Shown here: one piece after another, positions 8,152 through 17,447 of the stretch
How positions within the stretch are numbered: position 1 is the stretch's first letter
How the letters are laid out: each line of letters starts with the position of its first letter
Source of the DNA: Chloroflexota bacterium
GTDB taxonomy: Bacteria; Chloroflexota; Anaerolineae; UBA4142
NCBI GenBank assembly: GCA_016219275.1
Contig: JACRBM010000021.1
Location: 1-64,000 of the forward strand
Length of the DNA: 64,000 nt
Direction of reading: 5' to 3'
Program-made: the position numbers and the translations under genes
The notes under the pieces: generated by a model
What the model saw: only the letters and a program-made list of their open reading frames with translations
Database searches by the model: none
Told to the model about the DNA's origin: nothing

Positions 8152-9288
8152 TTATGTGTGAGTCACTGCGCGATCTGATCGAGTCGCCAGCACACTTTCC
8201 TGTTGATACTGCTGGAAAAGTTTCCCCCAGGTTGTGTGCGTGCGCCAGTACTCGTACACGCTTTTGAATTTGAGGGGCCAGTACATGTAATCCTGCTCGA
8301 CTTCGCCAATGAATGTAGGAACGACGACGAGTGGCGTTCGCAAAACCAATTTCTGAAACACACTCGTTGGACCATACCACGCCAACCACGCGAGAAACGT
8401 ATGCGTGCTGTAACCGACCTTGAAATTCCAATTCTCGTTCGACACATCATCGCCGACCAATTCGATCTCGCGTGGATCGCCGACGCCGAGACCGTGGTCG
8501 TGCGCGAGGCGAATGTACTTGATGGCGAGCGGGTCGAACCCCATCAACTTGGCTGCCACCGCGTCAATCGCAACCTGGTCGGCGGAGGCGAGGATCACGT
8601 TCTTGACGACTGGCTCCATCAAGCGCGGACCAGGACCATTGCCAGCAGTCGTGCCATCCATCACTGCGAAAATCCCAGGATGGATTTCTTTTTGAATTGC
8701 GAGCAAATCCACGAGTGTCTCGTGAATCCACGTGTGCGTGTAATGCCGATATTTGCTGAGTAGCCCGCCGAACGCGTTCTTCATCGCGCCAGTCGTCGTC
8801 GTGTACATGTGCGTCTTGACCGTCGGCAGATGCACAATGTTTTTGCCGATGAGATAATCGGGAATGTGGATGCCTTCGGGGTAGATGTGATCGAGCGCGA
8901 GCATCTTGGCTTTCGGCTTGTACGGAACCCAGGTCATATCCTGCGTGCGGAAATTGTACAGCACCGGGATGTTGTAATGCCGAAAGATCGGCACGTAGCG
9001 ATTGAGGTCTTCGCCTTTGAACGCGTTCGTGACGACGGTTTGATTTTGCACGCACGTCACGTCGTTGAATCCCGCATTTCGCAACGCGAGGATTGTGCCT
9101 TCGAGTTGCCAGGGCGTTGTGTTCGCAGCGGGCATTGGAAAGTGCCACGAGATGTTGTCTTTGAGAATTGTGGTCGTGCTTGGATCGAGCGATTTCGCTC
9201 CGCCGGCGATTTCAAACAAACGCTGATAGTCATCCAAAACGGTTTCGGGTTGTGTGCGTAGAACGGCGACTTTAGATTTGGTTGGCAC
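8152..9288 (-). CDS. DUF362 domain protein
   Basis: 378 aa. The DUF362 domain covers most of the protein (landmarks KDNISWHFP, LPTVKTHMYTTTTGAMKN, SADQVAIDAVAAKLMGFD). Some members are fused to ferredoxin domains; this one has no Cys clusters, and the biochemical role of the family is unsettled. I start it at GTG 9288 (MPTKSKVAV) with CAGGGAG 8 nt upstream. A longer open frame to 9528 would run over the HepT gene with non-homologous sequence. Confidence 0.85.
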   Translation of the reverse strand: MPTKSKVAVLRTQPETVLDDYQRLFEIAGGAKSLDPSTTTILKDNISWHFPMPAANTTPWQLEGTILALRNAGFNDVTCVQNQTVVTNAFKGEDLNRYVPIFRHYNIPVLYNFRTQDMTWVPYKPKAKMLALDHIYPEGIHIPDYLIGKNIVHLPTVKTHMYTTTTGAMKNAFGGLLSKYRHYTHTWIHETLVDLLAIQKEIHPGIFAVMDGTTAGNGPGPRLMEPVVKNVILASADQVAIDAVAAKLMGFDPLAIKYIRLAHDHGLGVGDPREIELVGDDVSNENWNFKVGYSTHTFLAWLAWYGPTSVFQKLVLRTPLVVVPTFIGEVEQDYMYWPLKFKSVYEYWRTHTTWGKLFQQYQQESVLATRSDRAVTHT

Positions 9289-9316
9289 TAGAAAACTCCC
9301 TGAAGGAAAAATTATG

Positions 9317-9643
9317 TTATTTGAGCATCGCCTCGACTTGACGTTTGAGTACCGGCAAGTCAAACTCAACGGTGGACCAAACTTCATCGTGGTCAATGCC
9401 AAAATATTCGTGGACGATAATGTTGCGCATCGCAACGATGTTCGCCCACGAGATTTCAGGGTGTCGCGATTGTGCCTCGTCTGAAACTCTGCTTGCCGCT
9501 TCACCAATGATTTGAAGATGATGGACAATCCACGTTTGAATCAACTCGTCTTGTTCAAATGCTTGGCGACCTTGTGCGGCATATTTTTCGACGTGGGCAA
9601 TCGCTTCCAAAATATCTTCGAGTCGTTCGCGGTCGTCTCTCAT
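9317..9643 (-). CDS. hepT: HepT-like ribonuclease toxin (DUF86)
   Basis: 108 aa, helical HEPN protein. The RNase motif R-x4-H-x-Y is intact: Arg73, His78, Tyr80 (RNIIVHEY). In type VII toxin-antitoxin systems HepT cleaves RNA and is silenced when MntA adenylylates the Tyr of this motif. The start overlaps the end of the mntA gene by 4 nt (ATGA), so translation is coupled with the antitoxin first. Confidence 0.9.
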   Translation of the reverse strand: MRDDRERLEDILEAIAHVEKYAAQGRQAFEQDELIQTWIVHHLQIIGEAASRVSDEAQSRHPEISWANIVAMRNIIVHEYFGIDHDEVWSTVEFDLPVLKRQVEAMLK

Positions 9644-9930
9644 AGCGGCACTGCCTCACGCAAAACACGTTCACGCATACGCTGTTTCAATCCACGCGAT
9701 GATACAACATCCACTTGCATTCCGACCAATTGTTGCAAAGCGAGCGACAACGCCGCGTGGTTGAGCAAACCTTTTCCTAGTTCAAAATCTACGAGAAGGT
9801 CAATGTCGCTTTTCTCATCCGCTTGACCGCGCGCCACTGAACCAAACACACGGACGTTGGATGCGCCGTATTGTTTTGTGATTCGAAGAATTTCTTCGCG
9901 GTTGGTTTTCAAGAGATCATAGACTGACAT
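9640..9930 (-). CDS. mntA: MntA-like minimal nucleotidyltransferase antitoxin
   Basis: 96 aa. Active-site pattern G-S-x10-D-x-D is complete (Gly30-Ser31 to Asp42 and Asp44), with the third carboxylate expected in VDVVSS. It should transfer AMP to the partner HepT. I use the ATG at 9930 (MSVYDLL); an extra 15 codons upstream look non-coding and lack a ribosome site. Confidence 0.88.
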   Translation of the reverse strand: MSVYDLLKTNREEILRITKQYGASNVRVFGSVARGQADEKSDIDLLVDFELGKGLLNHAALSLALQQLVGMQVDVVSSRGLKQRMRERVLREAVPL

Positions 9931-9976
9931 TGTGTCTCCTGCGTTATCGATTACAAGCCGACACCCATCATTCACA

Positions 9977-9995
9977 AAACCCGCATTGCGGGTTT
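9977..9995 (-). terminator. short hairpin after the orphan gene
   Basis: AAACCCGC-ATT-GCGGGTTT is a perfect 8-bp stem (9977-9984/9988-9995). The flanking T run is weak, so efficiency is uncertain. Confidence 0.45.
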
Positions 9996-10042
9996 ACAGC
10001 TCATCAGCCGTCGGATTCGATCCAATGGCTGACGATGTATTC

Positions 10043-10615
10043 CTATGGTTGTTTTTTCCCAATCAAGAAATCAATAATGTAGTTCAAATTGATTCCCACA
10101 CCGCTGATATTAGGTTGCAAAATCAACGCATCTACAATCGCTCCCCTTTGACCTTTCGACATTTCTCGAGCTATCTGGAAGTCAGACAAAGATTTCTTCT
10201 CTCGAATATCCTTGAAGACCTTTTCAATCAAAAGCACCACATCTGAAGATGACTTGCAAGTTTTGCGCAATGGAATGAGAATCATCCGATCTGTAGGTTG
10301 TCTTGGCTCGCGTTGCTTTTCAGCATTGCGAAATTGATTGGGATGTCGTGCAGTTATCAGAATAGCGGGCAACAATTGATCTCCAGGCTGTCCATTAACG
10401 TGATGCCACGAGAGGACTTCATCTTCAAAGTGACTACCTACGGTGCCTTTCAACACAATCGCATCATTGGGAGATGCCAATTCTGCCATTTTTGCGAAAT
10501 TTCTCTGCAATGTTTCCCCCAATGGCTCATCCCAACCATAGTCGAGGAGGTAAATGAAGTAGCCGCGCTCAACCTTATCTGGCAATTCACCAAGCGAATG
10601 GATCATCAATCCCAT
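10043..10615 (-). CDS. unrecognised protein, probably acquired
   Basis: 190 aa, soluble, no signal peptide or membrane segment, no motif I recognise. Charged and basic stretches (NAEKQREPRQPTDR) occur mid-protein, and the end (NLNYIIDFLIGKKQP) is hydrophobic. GGAAG stands 6 nt before its ATG. The DNA is visibly richer in A/T than its neighbours. Its start lies inside the last 29 nt of a truncated TfoX-like gene, so the sequence appears to have replaced the 3' part of that gene. Confidence 0.55.
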   Translation of the reverse strand: MGLMIHSLGELPDKVERGYFIYLLDYGWDEPLGETLQRNFAKMAELASPNDAIVLKGTVGSHFEDEVLSWHHVNGQPGDQLLPAILITARHPNQFRNAEKQREPRQPTDRMILIPLRKTCKSSSDVVLLIEKVFKDIREKKSLSDFQIAREMSKGQRGAIVDALILQPNISGVGINLNYIIDFLIGKKQP

Positions 10616-10835
10616 TTTTACTTCCTTTCATTAGCATCTCTGTATACTCTGTTTCACCTATGAACATATTTCCGTTGACGAACGCGGCGGGATACCCAAA
10701 CATCTTGCGCGTCGCCGCCATCGGAAAATCCTTCAGCGCGTTCTCAAAGCGTTTCACTAGTTCGTCCGGCGATTTGGTGAATTTGGGCATCGGCTTTTTT
10801 GCTTTCGCTGGCATTATTGTATCCCTTTTCTCCAT
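10587..10835 (-). pseudogene. TfoX N-domain protein, 3' truncated
   Basis: 82 codons. The first 57 or so (to MFGYPAAFVNGNMF) match the beginning of the TfoX/Sxy N-terminal family, normally about 110 aa. After the NGNMF motif, near 10660, similarity stops and the frame continues into unrelated A/T-rich DNA, which also carries the next gene. The expected second half of the domain is missing, so a deletion or insertion junction is inferred. Translation may start at ATG 10835 or at 10814 (MPAKAKK). Confidence 0.65.
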
Positions 10836-10874
10836 GTTGAAAAATCAGCAATGGTTGCTTGGTCGTTCACTCTC

Positions 10875-12194
10875 TTACCGCGTGCGCGGCGGCTCGATCA
10901 CGTTCTTGGGACCTTGGCGATTAAAGTACCAATTGCCCAGCACATCCGCCATAGACAAGCCGTTGATCTTGTACCTGTAAAAATCTTCGCCCGTCAACAC
11001 AATGTGTTTGCCGCTGAATGGGCTGTATGCGCCCGGCTGATTCTTTAGCACCTCGCGCACTTGGGTCGCGAATTTTTCAATCAGCGGACGGTCTTGCAGA
11101 GAACGCAAATTCAACTGCAAAATGCCAAGCACCACCGGGTCAAGCTGATCCATGCGATTGAACAGCGGCGTGCTGAGATGATTGTTCAGAACCAGAAATG
11201 TGCCGCCTCCACACACCCAGGGTTGCGCTTGGTTTGCCGCGACGCACGATTCATCCCATACCGGCTTCCACAAATTCAGTTCCGCTTTGCCCATCGTCGT
11301 CAACAACGCCTCGCGCGTCGTATCCACGGCTGACGCAATCCCGGAATCGGCGACCGCACGCACGTCCGCGCGATTGAACTGCTTGGCGAGTCGGTCAATA
11401 TTCGCGCGCAAACCGACTCCGCCCGCCGATGAACCGGCGAACAAGATGTGTGTCGCCTGCGCGAGTGTGGGCGTGCCAACCATGTCGGGGTTTTGGAGCG
11501 CATCCATCATCGCGTTCACAATATCGTGTCCGCGAAAGTGCATCCCGAATGTTTCTGACGAGGCGCTGCGCGAACCAATCCAGTTATCGGAACTACAGTA
11601 CACCAAATAGACGTGATGCCAATTGTAAAAATCCGGATTGTTCGTGCGTTGATTGCTGAGAATGCCATCGGCGCGACTGTCCTCATCCAAGCCGGTGCTC
11701 AAGTCTTGGCGCATCCAAAAACCGCTGCCGGTCAGATCGCGCGTGCGTGCTTTGCATGATGCTTCATCTGAACAGTTAAAACCGCCTTTGAACCACACGA
11801 CCCATTTGTTGACGCCGTCGCCGGTGCCACGCCGATAAAAAAACACCGGCGTCGAACCATCATTGCAAACCGCTTGCGGATGTTTGGTTTGGGCGATTAG
11901 GTACGGAAGCAAGACCTGGGTCGAGACGACCGGCGTCGGACGCACGATGGTTGCGGTGGGCGCGCGTGTGGATGTCGCTGTTGGCGAAAAAGCGCGTGTC
12001 GCTGTCTGGGTTGCGGTCTGGGTCGGTGATGCGGTTGCGGTGGACGCGGACGTATTCGTCGCAAGTGGTGTGCTTGTTGATGTCGCAGGGACAGGCGTAG
12101 GTTGGTTGTTGACTGGCAACGTTCTACCCCCACTGCACCCCATCAGTGAAAACAACAAAACGAACAACGTGCAGAACTTGATTTGCCTTTTCAT
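10875..12194 (-). CDS. pectinacetylesterase/Notum-family lipoprotein
   Basis: About 439 aa. A signal peptide ends in lipobox LMGC, followed by a Thr/Ser/Pro-rich tether to about residue 90. The alpha/beta-hydrolase body has the catalytic Ser in AGSSAGGVG, as in plant pectin acetylesterases and Notum. Late Asp and His (for example FSGKHIVLTG) could complete the triad. Such enzymes remove O-acetyl or O-acyl groups from polysaccharides or glycoproteins. The ATG at 12194 (MKRQIKF) gives a normal signal peptide; 5 codons upstream are optional. It is followed by the TfoX remnant. Confidence 0.85.
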   Translation of the reverse strand: MKRQIKFCTLFVLLFSLMGCSGGRTLPVNNQPTPVPATSTSTPLATNTSASTATASPTQTATQTATRAFSPTATSTRAPTATIVRPTPVVSTQVLLPYLIAQTKHPQAVCNDGSTPVFFYRRGTGDGVNKWVVWFKGGFNCSDEASCKARTRDLTGSGFWMRQDLSTGLDEDSRADGILSNQRTNNPDFYNWHHVYLVYCSSDNWIGSRSASSETFGMHFRGHDIVNAMMDALQNPDMVGTPTLAQATHILFAGSSAGGVGLRANIDRLAKQFNRADVRAVADSGIASAVDTTREALLTTMGKAELNLWKPVWDESCVAANQAQPWVCGGGTFLVLNNHLSTPLFNRMDQLDPVVLGILQLNLRSLQDRPLIEKFATQVREVLKNQPGAYSPFSGKHIVLTGEDFYRYKINGLSMADVLGNWYFNRQGPKNVIEPPRTR

Positions 12195-12279
12195 TGTGCA
12201 ACTCTCCATTCCATCACGTCATGCAACATCACAGACGCGTTCGAGAAATAGAATTGCAATGCACAGAAAAAATCTCAAG

Positions 12280-13878
12280 TTAGAACATTCCCCCGCCGCG
12301 ATACTCGCCAAACTCTTTGCGGAGTGTATCGCAGATTTCGCCGAGTGTCGCGTAACTTTCGACGCACGCGAGAATCGCAGGCATTAGGTTGCGCGTGCCG
12401 CGCGCCGCGTCGGTCAACGCGTTCAACGCGTTTTGCGCGCGTAGATTGTCGCGCCGATTCCGCAATTCGCGCAGACGCGCGGATTGCTCATCGCGCACGC
12501 GCGGGTCCACGCGCAAACGTTTCCCGCTGTACTTTTCCGCCGTCACGAAATCATTCACACCGATGACGACGCGTTCTTTCGCTTCGACTTCGCGCTGGAA
12601 CTTCCAGGATGATTCCTGAATTTCACGCGGGACAAATCCGGTCTCAACCGCCTTGAGCGCGCCACCCATTCGTTCAATTCGTTCTAGGTATTCGTTTACC
12701 TGTTTCTCGATTTCGTCGGTGAGATTTTCGACATAGTACGACCCAGCAATCGGGTCAATCGTGTTTGTCACGCCCGACTCGTGCGCGATGATTTGTTGCG
12801 TGCGCAACGCGATCTGTACCGATTCCTCGGTCGGGAGCGCGATGGCTTCGTCGAACGAATTCGTGTGCAGCGATTGCGTGCCACCCAGGACAGCAGCGAG
12901 CGCCTCAATCGCGGTGCGGACGATATTGTTCTGCGGCTGTTGCGCGGTGAGCGAGACGCCCGCGGTCTGCGTGTGAAAACGCAACATCATCGAAGTTGCG
13001 TTCTGCGCGCCGAAACGCTCCTTGATAATGCGCGCCCACAATCGCCGCGCCGCGCGAAATTTCGCGATCTCTTCGAGGAAATCCATTTGCGACACGAAAA
13101 AGAACGAGAGTTGCGGCGCGAATTCGTCAATCGTCAGTCCGCGCGCGAGCGTCGAGTTGACGTACTCGATCGCGTTCGCGAACGTGAACGCGATTTCTTG
13201 CACCGCGGTCGAACCGGCTTCGCGAATGTGATAGCCGCTGATCGAAATCGGATTCCAGTTCGGCAGTTCGCGCGCGCAGTACTCGATGATGTCGGTCGCG
13301 AGACGCATCGAAGGCGCGGGCGGAAAGATGTACGTGCCGCGCGCGATATACTCTTTGAGAATATCGTTCTGCACGGTGCCGCGTAATTGCTTCGGGTCAA
13401 CGCCTTGCTTTTTTGCCACCGCGATGTAGAGCGAAAGCAAAATGCTCGCCGTCGCGTTGATCGTCATCGAGGTCGAGACCTTGTCGAGTGGAATGCCGTC
13501 AAACAATCGCTCCATATCTGCGAGCGATGAAATGGCAACGCCGACCTTGCCGACTTCTCCTTCCGCCATCGTGGCATCGGAGTCGTAACCGGTTTGCGTG
13601 GGGAGATCGAACGCGACGGACAAGCCGGTCTGTCCCTGCGCGAGCAAATACTTGTAGCGTGCGTTCGATTCGTCCGCGCTCGCGTACCCGGCGTATTGGC
13701 GCATCGTCCAAAAGCGTCCGCGATACATCGTCGCTTGGACGCCGCGCGTAAATGGGTACTCGCCGGGAAAACCCAGGTTCGTGTTGTAATTGTCGAGCAC
13801 ATCTTCCGGCGTGTACACGCGTTTCGCTTCAATGCCGGAGAGAGTTTCAAATTTTGGTTTGCGTTCTTGGAGAGCCAT
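12280..13878 (-). CDS. methylmalonyl-CoA mutase large (catalytic) subunit
   Basis: 532 aa barrel subunit without the B12-binding domain. It keeps the residues that hold the methylmalonyl carboxylate: Tyr62 (TMRQYAGY) and Arg180 (EYIARGTY), 118 residues apart as in characterised mutases, plus the catalytic His in GYHIREAG. It would convert (R)-methylmalonyl-CoA to succinyl-CoA using adenosylcobalamin. A separate B12-binding subunit is required and is not in the window. GAGGAA precedes the ATG. Biotin carboxylase and carrier genes lie upstream on the same strand, separated by a toxin-antitoxin-like pair. Confidence 0.93.
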   Translation of the reverse strand: MALQERKPKFETLSGIEAKRVYTPEDVLDNYNTNLGFPGEYPFTRGVQATMYRGRFWTMRQYAGYASADESNARYKYLLAQGQTGLSVAFDLPTQTGYDSDATMAEGEVGKVGVAISSLADMERLFDGIPLDKVSTSMTINATASILLSLYIAVAKKQGVDPKQLRGTVQNDILKEYIARGTYIFPPAPSMRLATDIIEYCARELPNWNPISISGYHIREAGSTAVQEIAFTFANAIEYVNSTLARGLTIDEFAPQLSFFFVSQMDFLEEIAKFRAARRLWARIIKERFGAQNATSMMLRFHTQTAGVSLTAQQPQNNIVRTAIEALAAVLGGTQSLHTNSFDEAIALPTEESVQIALRTQQIIAHESGVTNTIDPIAGSYYVENLTDEIEKQVNEYLERIERMGGALKAVETGFVPREIQESSWKFQREVEAKERVVIGVNDFVTAEKYSGKRLRVDPRVRDEQSARLRELRNRRDNLRAQNALNALTDAARGTRNLMPAILACVESYATLGEICDTLRKEFGEYRGGGMF

Positions 13879-13938
13879 TAGGTTCCTCGATTATTTTTCT
13901 TGTTTATTTGAATGCGCCCAAATCGCGATACCTGTTTT

Positions 13939-14304
13939 TCATTTCGTCGGCGGTTGCCAGCCGCGCTCTAGCGCCGCGCGTTGTTCGGCGAGCGACTGTT
14001 CGATTTCTTCTGTATGATCAAAGTAATAACTGAGCGCGTCATACACTTCGGCTAAATTCAATGTGTCAGCATATTCCTCGACAATCTGTTCCGGTGTGGC
14101 GGACTGACGCCACAATGCGACGATCGTTCGCACCGTCACGCCTTTGTCGCGTATGATGGGATTGCCACCTTGAACGCCCGGCAATTTGATAATGTGCGGA
14201 TGATCGGTGATGACCGTATTGACTTGGACTTCCAATCTTTGCACTGCTTCACGCAGTTGCTTTAATTCCTCTGCGACTTGTTCGAGCCGATGAGTTGTTA
14301 TCAC
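13939..14304 (-). CDS. DUF433 antitoxin-like protein
   Basis: 121 aa. An N-terminal coiled segment (LEQVAEELKQLREAVQRL) precedes a DUF433 domain (HPHIIKLPGVQGGNPIIR, TVRTIVALWRQ, EVYDALSYYFDH), a homeodomain-like fold. DUF433 genes are commonly paired with a DUF5615 PIN-like gene, as here with a 12-nt gap. Start is GTG with a GGAG site. Confidence 0.85.
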   Translation of the reverse strand: MITTHRLEQVAEELKQLREAVQRLEVQVNTVITDHPHIIKLPGVQGGNPIIRDKGVTVRTIVALWRQSATPEQIVEEYADTLNLAEVYDALSYYFDHTEEIEQSLAEQRAALERGWQPPTK

Positions 14305-14315
14305 CTGTCACTCCT

Positions 14316-14687
14316 TTATTTGAACTCGCTCAAATTGCGAAAACTGTTTCTCATTTGGTCGGCATCTACCTGATCCAATACCTTGCGTGTGCGCCGCAAT
14401 AATTCGCCAATAAATAATTGTGGCGACACGATAATTCCAAAGTGATCGCGACCGTCTTTCCAGTATTGATCATACAGCATTCGGAAATGTCCAACGTTGA
14501 ATGATAAAATTGCGCGGCGTTGTCTGATTGCATATTCCAATTGGTCTGGATCCAAAATTTCAGAATTGCCCACTTCTTGCGCTGAAATCGCATCATATTT
14601 CAATCCGCGTAATTGCTCTGCTAATGTTTTGGTAATGTCTGCGTCTGTATACAGTGCTATGTAGAGACGCGGTTCGCCAGTCGCCAC
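14316..14687 (-). CDS. DUF5615 PIN-like protein (putative toxin)
   Basis: 123 aa. The beginning (LYIALYTDADITKTLAEQLR) and LSFNVGHFRML region follow the DUF5615 PIN-like pattern. The Asp that normally follows the second strand (TxDxDF) reads Asn-Val-Gly-His-Phe, so catalytic acids are partly altered. Start is GTG with GGAGG 5 nt upstream. It is the first gene of the pair with DUF433 and sits between the biotin carrier and the mutase gene. Confidence 0.75.
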   Translation of the reverse strand: MATGEPRLYIALYTDADITKTLAEQLRGLKYDAISAQEVGNSEILDPDQLEYAIRQRRAILSFNVGHFRMLYDQYWKDGRDHFGIIVSPQLFIGELLRRTRKVLDQVDADQMRNSFRNLSEFK

Positions 14688-14773
14688 GATGCCTCCTAAT
14701 GTTCGCGGATATACTCTTCAATCTCGCCTCCCACTCGATAACCAACGAACCAACCAACGATCCAACCATCACA

Positions 14774-15271
14774 CTATTTCACAATCACCAACACCTGACC
14801 TTGATCTACCTTGTCGCCGGGCTTGACGCGAATTTCTTTGACGACGCCGGCGCGCGGCACGCGCAATTCGTTCTCCATCTTCATCGCTTCGAGAATCACG
14901 ATGCCTTGTTTCGCCGCGACTGCATCGCCCACGCTCGCATTGATCGCGCGCACGAGTCCAGGCATCGGCGCTTTGACGATGACATCGCCGGTTGCGCCGG
15001 CGTTTTGCGCGGTGGCTTTGGCGAGTTTGCGCGTCCGCTCGTCTTGCACCTCGACGATATGCAACTCGCCGTCAATCAACACGCGATACTCGTCGCCGTT
15101 GCGTTCGGCAAGTACTTCCCAGGAAACGTTGTCGAGCAAGAGCGAGTAGAGCGTCGTGCCTTCGATGTTGCGAAAGTCCGCGTTGTGCGGCTCGCCGTTG
15201 ATGAGCACGGTGTTGTTCGGACCGATTTCGATGGCGTACGATTTCTCGTTGATGATGGCGGTGTATTTCAT
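14774..15271 (-). CDS. biotin carboxyl carrier subunit of acyl-CoA carboxylase
   Basis: 165 aa. The C-terminal half is a biotinyl domain with the biotinylated Lys131 in LEAMKMENE; the N-terminal half resembles the linker domain of propionyl/acetyl-CoA carboxylase alpha chains. It carries CO2 between the biotin carboxylase encoded just upstream and the carboxyltransferase at 20977-22527. ATG overlaps the stop of the biotin carboxylase gene by 4 nt, so the two are coupled. An upstream in-frame start would extend into that gene. Confidence 0.92.
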   Translation of the reverse strand: MKYTAIINEKSYAIEIGPNNTVLINGEPHNADFRNIEGTTLYSLLLDNVSWEVLAERNGDEYRVLIDGELHIVEVQDERTRKLAKATAQNAGATGDVIVKAPMPGLVRAINASVGDAVAAKQGIVILEAMKMENELRVPRAGVVKEIRVKPGDKVDQGQVLVIVK

Positions 15272-16764
15272 CGCGACAATCCTTCTAACGCGCCGTAGCG
15301 TTTCCATCCGCCGCGCGCGCTACTACTCGGCGGCGGAATCGAGAGCGCGTGTTGGCGGCGGTCGTGCGTCAACAACGTCGCGACAATCGCGGCGATTTGT
15401 TCGCGTTCGTTATCGTTCGCGCCGTCCATCGTAAAACGGTCATCGAGAAACGTCGTGTCGAAATGTCCGCCGATGAAACTGGTGCTCTGGAACAATCGCT
15501 GATGAAATGGGATCGCAGTGTGGACGCCCAGGATTTTGTATTCGCTCAACGCGCGTTTCATCCGCATGATCGCCGCCGCGCGATCGGGACCCCAGACGCA
15601 CAATTTTGCGATGAGCGGATCGTAGTAGAGCGACACTTCGAATCCTTCGTAGACGCCGGTTTCAAGGCGCACGCCCGGACCGGTCGGCTCGTACAAACTA
15701 ATGATCCGCCCGGTCGAAGGGAGGAATCCGTTGTACGGGTCTTCGGCGGTGATGCGACATTCGATTGCCCAGCCGCGTTGACGAATGTCTTTTTGTTTGA
15801 AACTCAATGGTCGTCCCGACGCAATCCGCAACATTTCTTTCACGAGGTCAATGCCGGTCACGAGTTCAGTGACTGGGTGCTCGACTTGGAGACGCGTATT
15901 CATTTCGAGAAAATAATAATGCCCGTGCTTGTCGAGCAAAAATTCGATTGTGCCCGCGTTCATGTACTTGGCGGCTTGCGCGGCGCGCACCGCGTCCTTG
16001 CCCATCTTTTTGCGGAGATTGTTGTCGAGCGCCGGCGACGGCGATTCCTCGACCAATTTTTGATGACGCCGTTGAATCGAGCATTCGCGTTCGCCGAGGT
16101 GCACCGTGTTGCCGCGCGCGTCCGCGAGAATTTGAAACTCGATGTGCCGCGCGTTCTCGATAATCTTTTCGATGTACACGGTCGCATCGCCGAACGCGGA
16201 TTGCGCCTCACTCCGCGCGCGCGCGATCGCGCCCGGCAAATCTTCGACGCGTTCGACGCGGCGCATCCCTTTGCCGCCGCCGCCTTCCGCCGCCTTGATC
16301 ATCACGGGGAACCCAATCTTCTGCGCCGCCGCGACCATCTCGTCATCGCGCAACGCGTCGAAGATGCCGGGCACGACGGGCACATGTTGCTTGGCGACCA
16401 TGCGCCGCGCCTCGATCTTGTTGCCCATCGCGCGGATCGAATCGGGCGACGGTCCGACGAAGGTGATGCCGGCTTCGGCGCACGCGCGCGCAAAGTGATC
16501 GTTCTCCGCGAGAAAGCCATAACCCGGATGAATCGCGTCCACTTTGGCGCGAATCGCCGCGTCAATGATGCGGTCAATCCGCAAATACGATTCGCGCGCG
16601 GGCGCGGGCCCGATGCTGTACGCTTCGTCGGCGTAACGCACATGCAACGCGTTGCGATCCACGTCGGAGTACACCGCGACGGTGCTCAGACCCAGCTCGC
16701 GGCACGCGCGCAAAATGCGTACCGCGATTTCACCGCGATTGGCGACGAGAACTTTTTTGAACAT
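15268..16764 (-). CDS. accC: biotin carboxylase subunit of acyl-CoA carboxylase
   Basis: 498 aa ATP-grasp enzyme. It opens with [16 protein letters not shown], the Gly-rich ATP loop is [13 protein letters not shown], and the catalytic block [16 protein letters not shown] is intact. It carboxylates biotin on the carrier protein with ATP and bicarbonate. The length exceeds AccC (about 450 aa) because of a C-terminal extension, as in propionyl-CoA carboxylase alpha chains. CTGGAG precedes the ATG. With the adjacent carrier and the distant beta subunit it would form a propionyl- or acetyl-CoA carboxylase. The gap upstream holds a long hairpin. Confidence 0.94.
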   Translation of the reverse strand: MFKKVLVANRGEIAVRILRACRELGLSTVAVYSDVDRNALHVRYADEAYSIGPAPARESYLRIDRIIDAAIRAKVDAIHPGYGFLAENDHFARACAEAGITFVGPSPDSIRAMGNKIEARRMVAKQHVPVVPGIFDALRDDEMVAAAQKIGFPVMIKAAEGGGGKGMRRVERVEDLPGAIARARSEAQSAFGDATVYIEKIIENARHIEFQILADARGNTVHLGERECSIQRRHQKLVEESPSPALDNNLRKKMGKDAVRAAQAAKYMNAGTIEFLLDKHGHYYFLEMNTRLQVEHPVTELVTGIDLVKEMLRIASGRPLSFKQKDIRQRGWAIECRITAEDPYNGFLPSTGRIISLYEPTGPGVRLETGVYEGFEVSLYYDPLIAKLCVWGPDRAAAIMRMKRALSEYKILGVHTAIPFHQRLFQSTSFIGGHFDTTFLDDRFTMDGANDNEREQIAAIVATLLTHDRRQHALSIPPPSSSARGGWKRYGALEGLSR

Positions 16765-16771
16765 GGATAAC

Positions 16772-16861
16772 TCCAGTGAACCGTGGTCAGTGAACCGTGG
16801 TCAGTGAAGAGTGAACAGTCGCGTTATCCACTGTTCACTCTTCACTGTTCACGGTTCACTG
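16772..16861. repeat. hairpin of CAGTGAACCGTG units upstream of accC
   Basis: The left arm repeats CAGTGAACCGTGGT twice and then CAGTGAAGAGTGAACAGT; the right arm is its inverted copy with one unit fewer. The left arm is thus one 14-bp unit longer. The stem spans nearly all of the gap to the acetyltransferase gene. Confidence 0.8.
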
Positions 16862-17443
16862 ATTTAGTTTTTCTTCAAGGCGCGCTTTGACCGCGTGCCA
16901 TTCCGTATCAATGATGCTGTACATCACCGTATCGCGAATGTAGTCGGTGCGCGTGAGCATGTGCTTGCGGAGAACGCCTTCCTTGACCGCGCCGAGTCGT
17001 TCGATGGCGCGTTGCGAGCGAATGTTGCGTGCGTCGGTTTTGAGCTGCACGCGCACGCAACCCAGGTTTTCAAAAGCGTGTTTCAGTAAAAGATATTTGC
17101 ACTCGGTGTTGATTGGCGTGCGCCAGACTTCCGGCGTCAGCCACGTCCCGCCAATTTCCAGCCCGCGATCTTTGCGATGGATGTCCATGTAACTCGTCGT
17201 GCCAATCGCGCGCCCATCGCTGTTGCGAACGATGACGAACCAGATGCGTTCGCCGGATTCGGTCTGACGAATCGCGGACGCGATCCAGGCGTGCATTTCT
17301 TCGCGCGTTTGCCCAGGAGTCGTCGCGATAAATTCCCAAATCTCATTCGGTTGCGCGGCGGCAAGCAAATCGTCTGCATACCGGAAATCCGGCGGCACGA
17401 GCCGGCTGTGCGCGCCGGTGAGGGTAACCGCAGAAATATTCAT
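16856..17443 (-). CDS. GNAT N-acetyltransferase (RimJ/RimL type), copy 2
   Basis: 195 aa GNAT fold; the acetyl-CoA region is around IGGTWLTPEVWRTPINTE, and RSQRAIERLGAVKEGVLRKH is the RimL-type C-terminal block. It is a tandem duplicate of the preceding gene: both start MNI..LTLTGAH and share these blocks. The start at 17443 aligns with the paralogue and follows its stop by 4 nt; a start 5 codons earlier would overlap. The substrate is unknown. Confidence 0.85.
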   Translation of the reverse strand: MNISAVTLTGAHSRLVPPDFRYADDLLAAAQPNEIWEFIATTPGQTREEMHAWIASAIRQTESGERIWFVIVRNSDGRAIGTTSYMDIHRKDRGLEIGGTWLTPEVWRTPINTECKYLLLKHAFENLGCVRVQLKTDARNIRSQRAIERLGAVKEGVLRKHMLTRTDYIRDTVMYSIIDTEWHAVKARLEEKLNQ

Positions 17444-17447
17444 CAAT

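Noticed and set aside
9289-9528. N-terminal extension of the DUF362 protein
   Set aside because: It would overlap the HepT gene in another frame, and GTG 9288 has a good ribosome site and begins the conserved domain.
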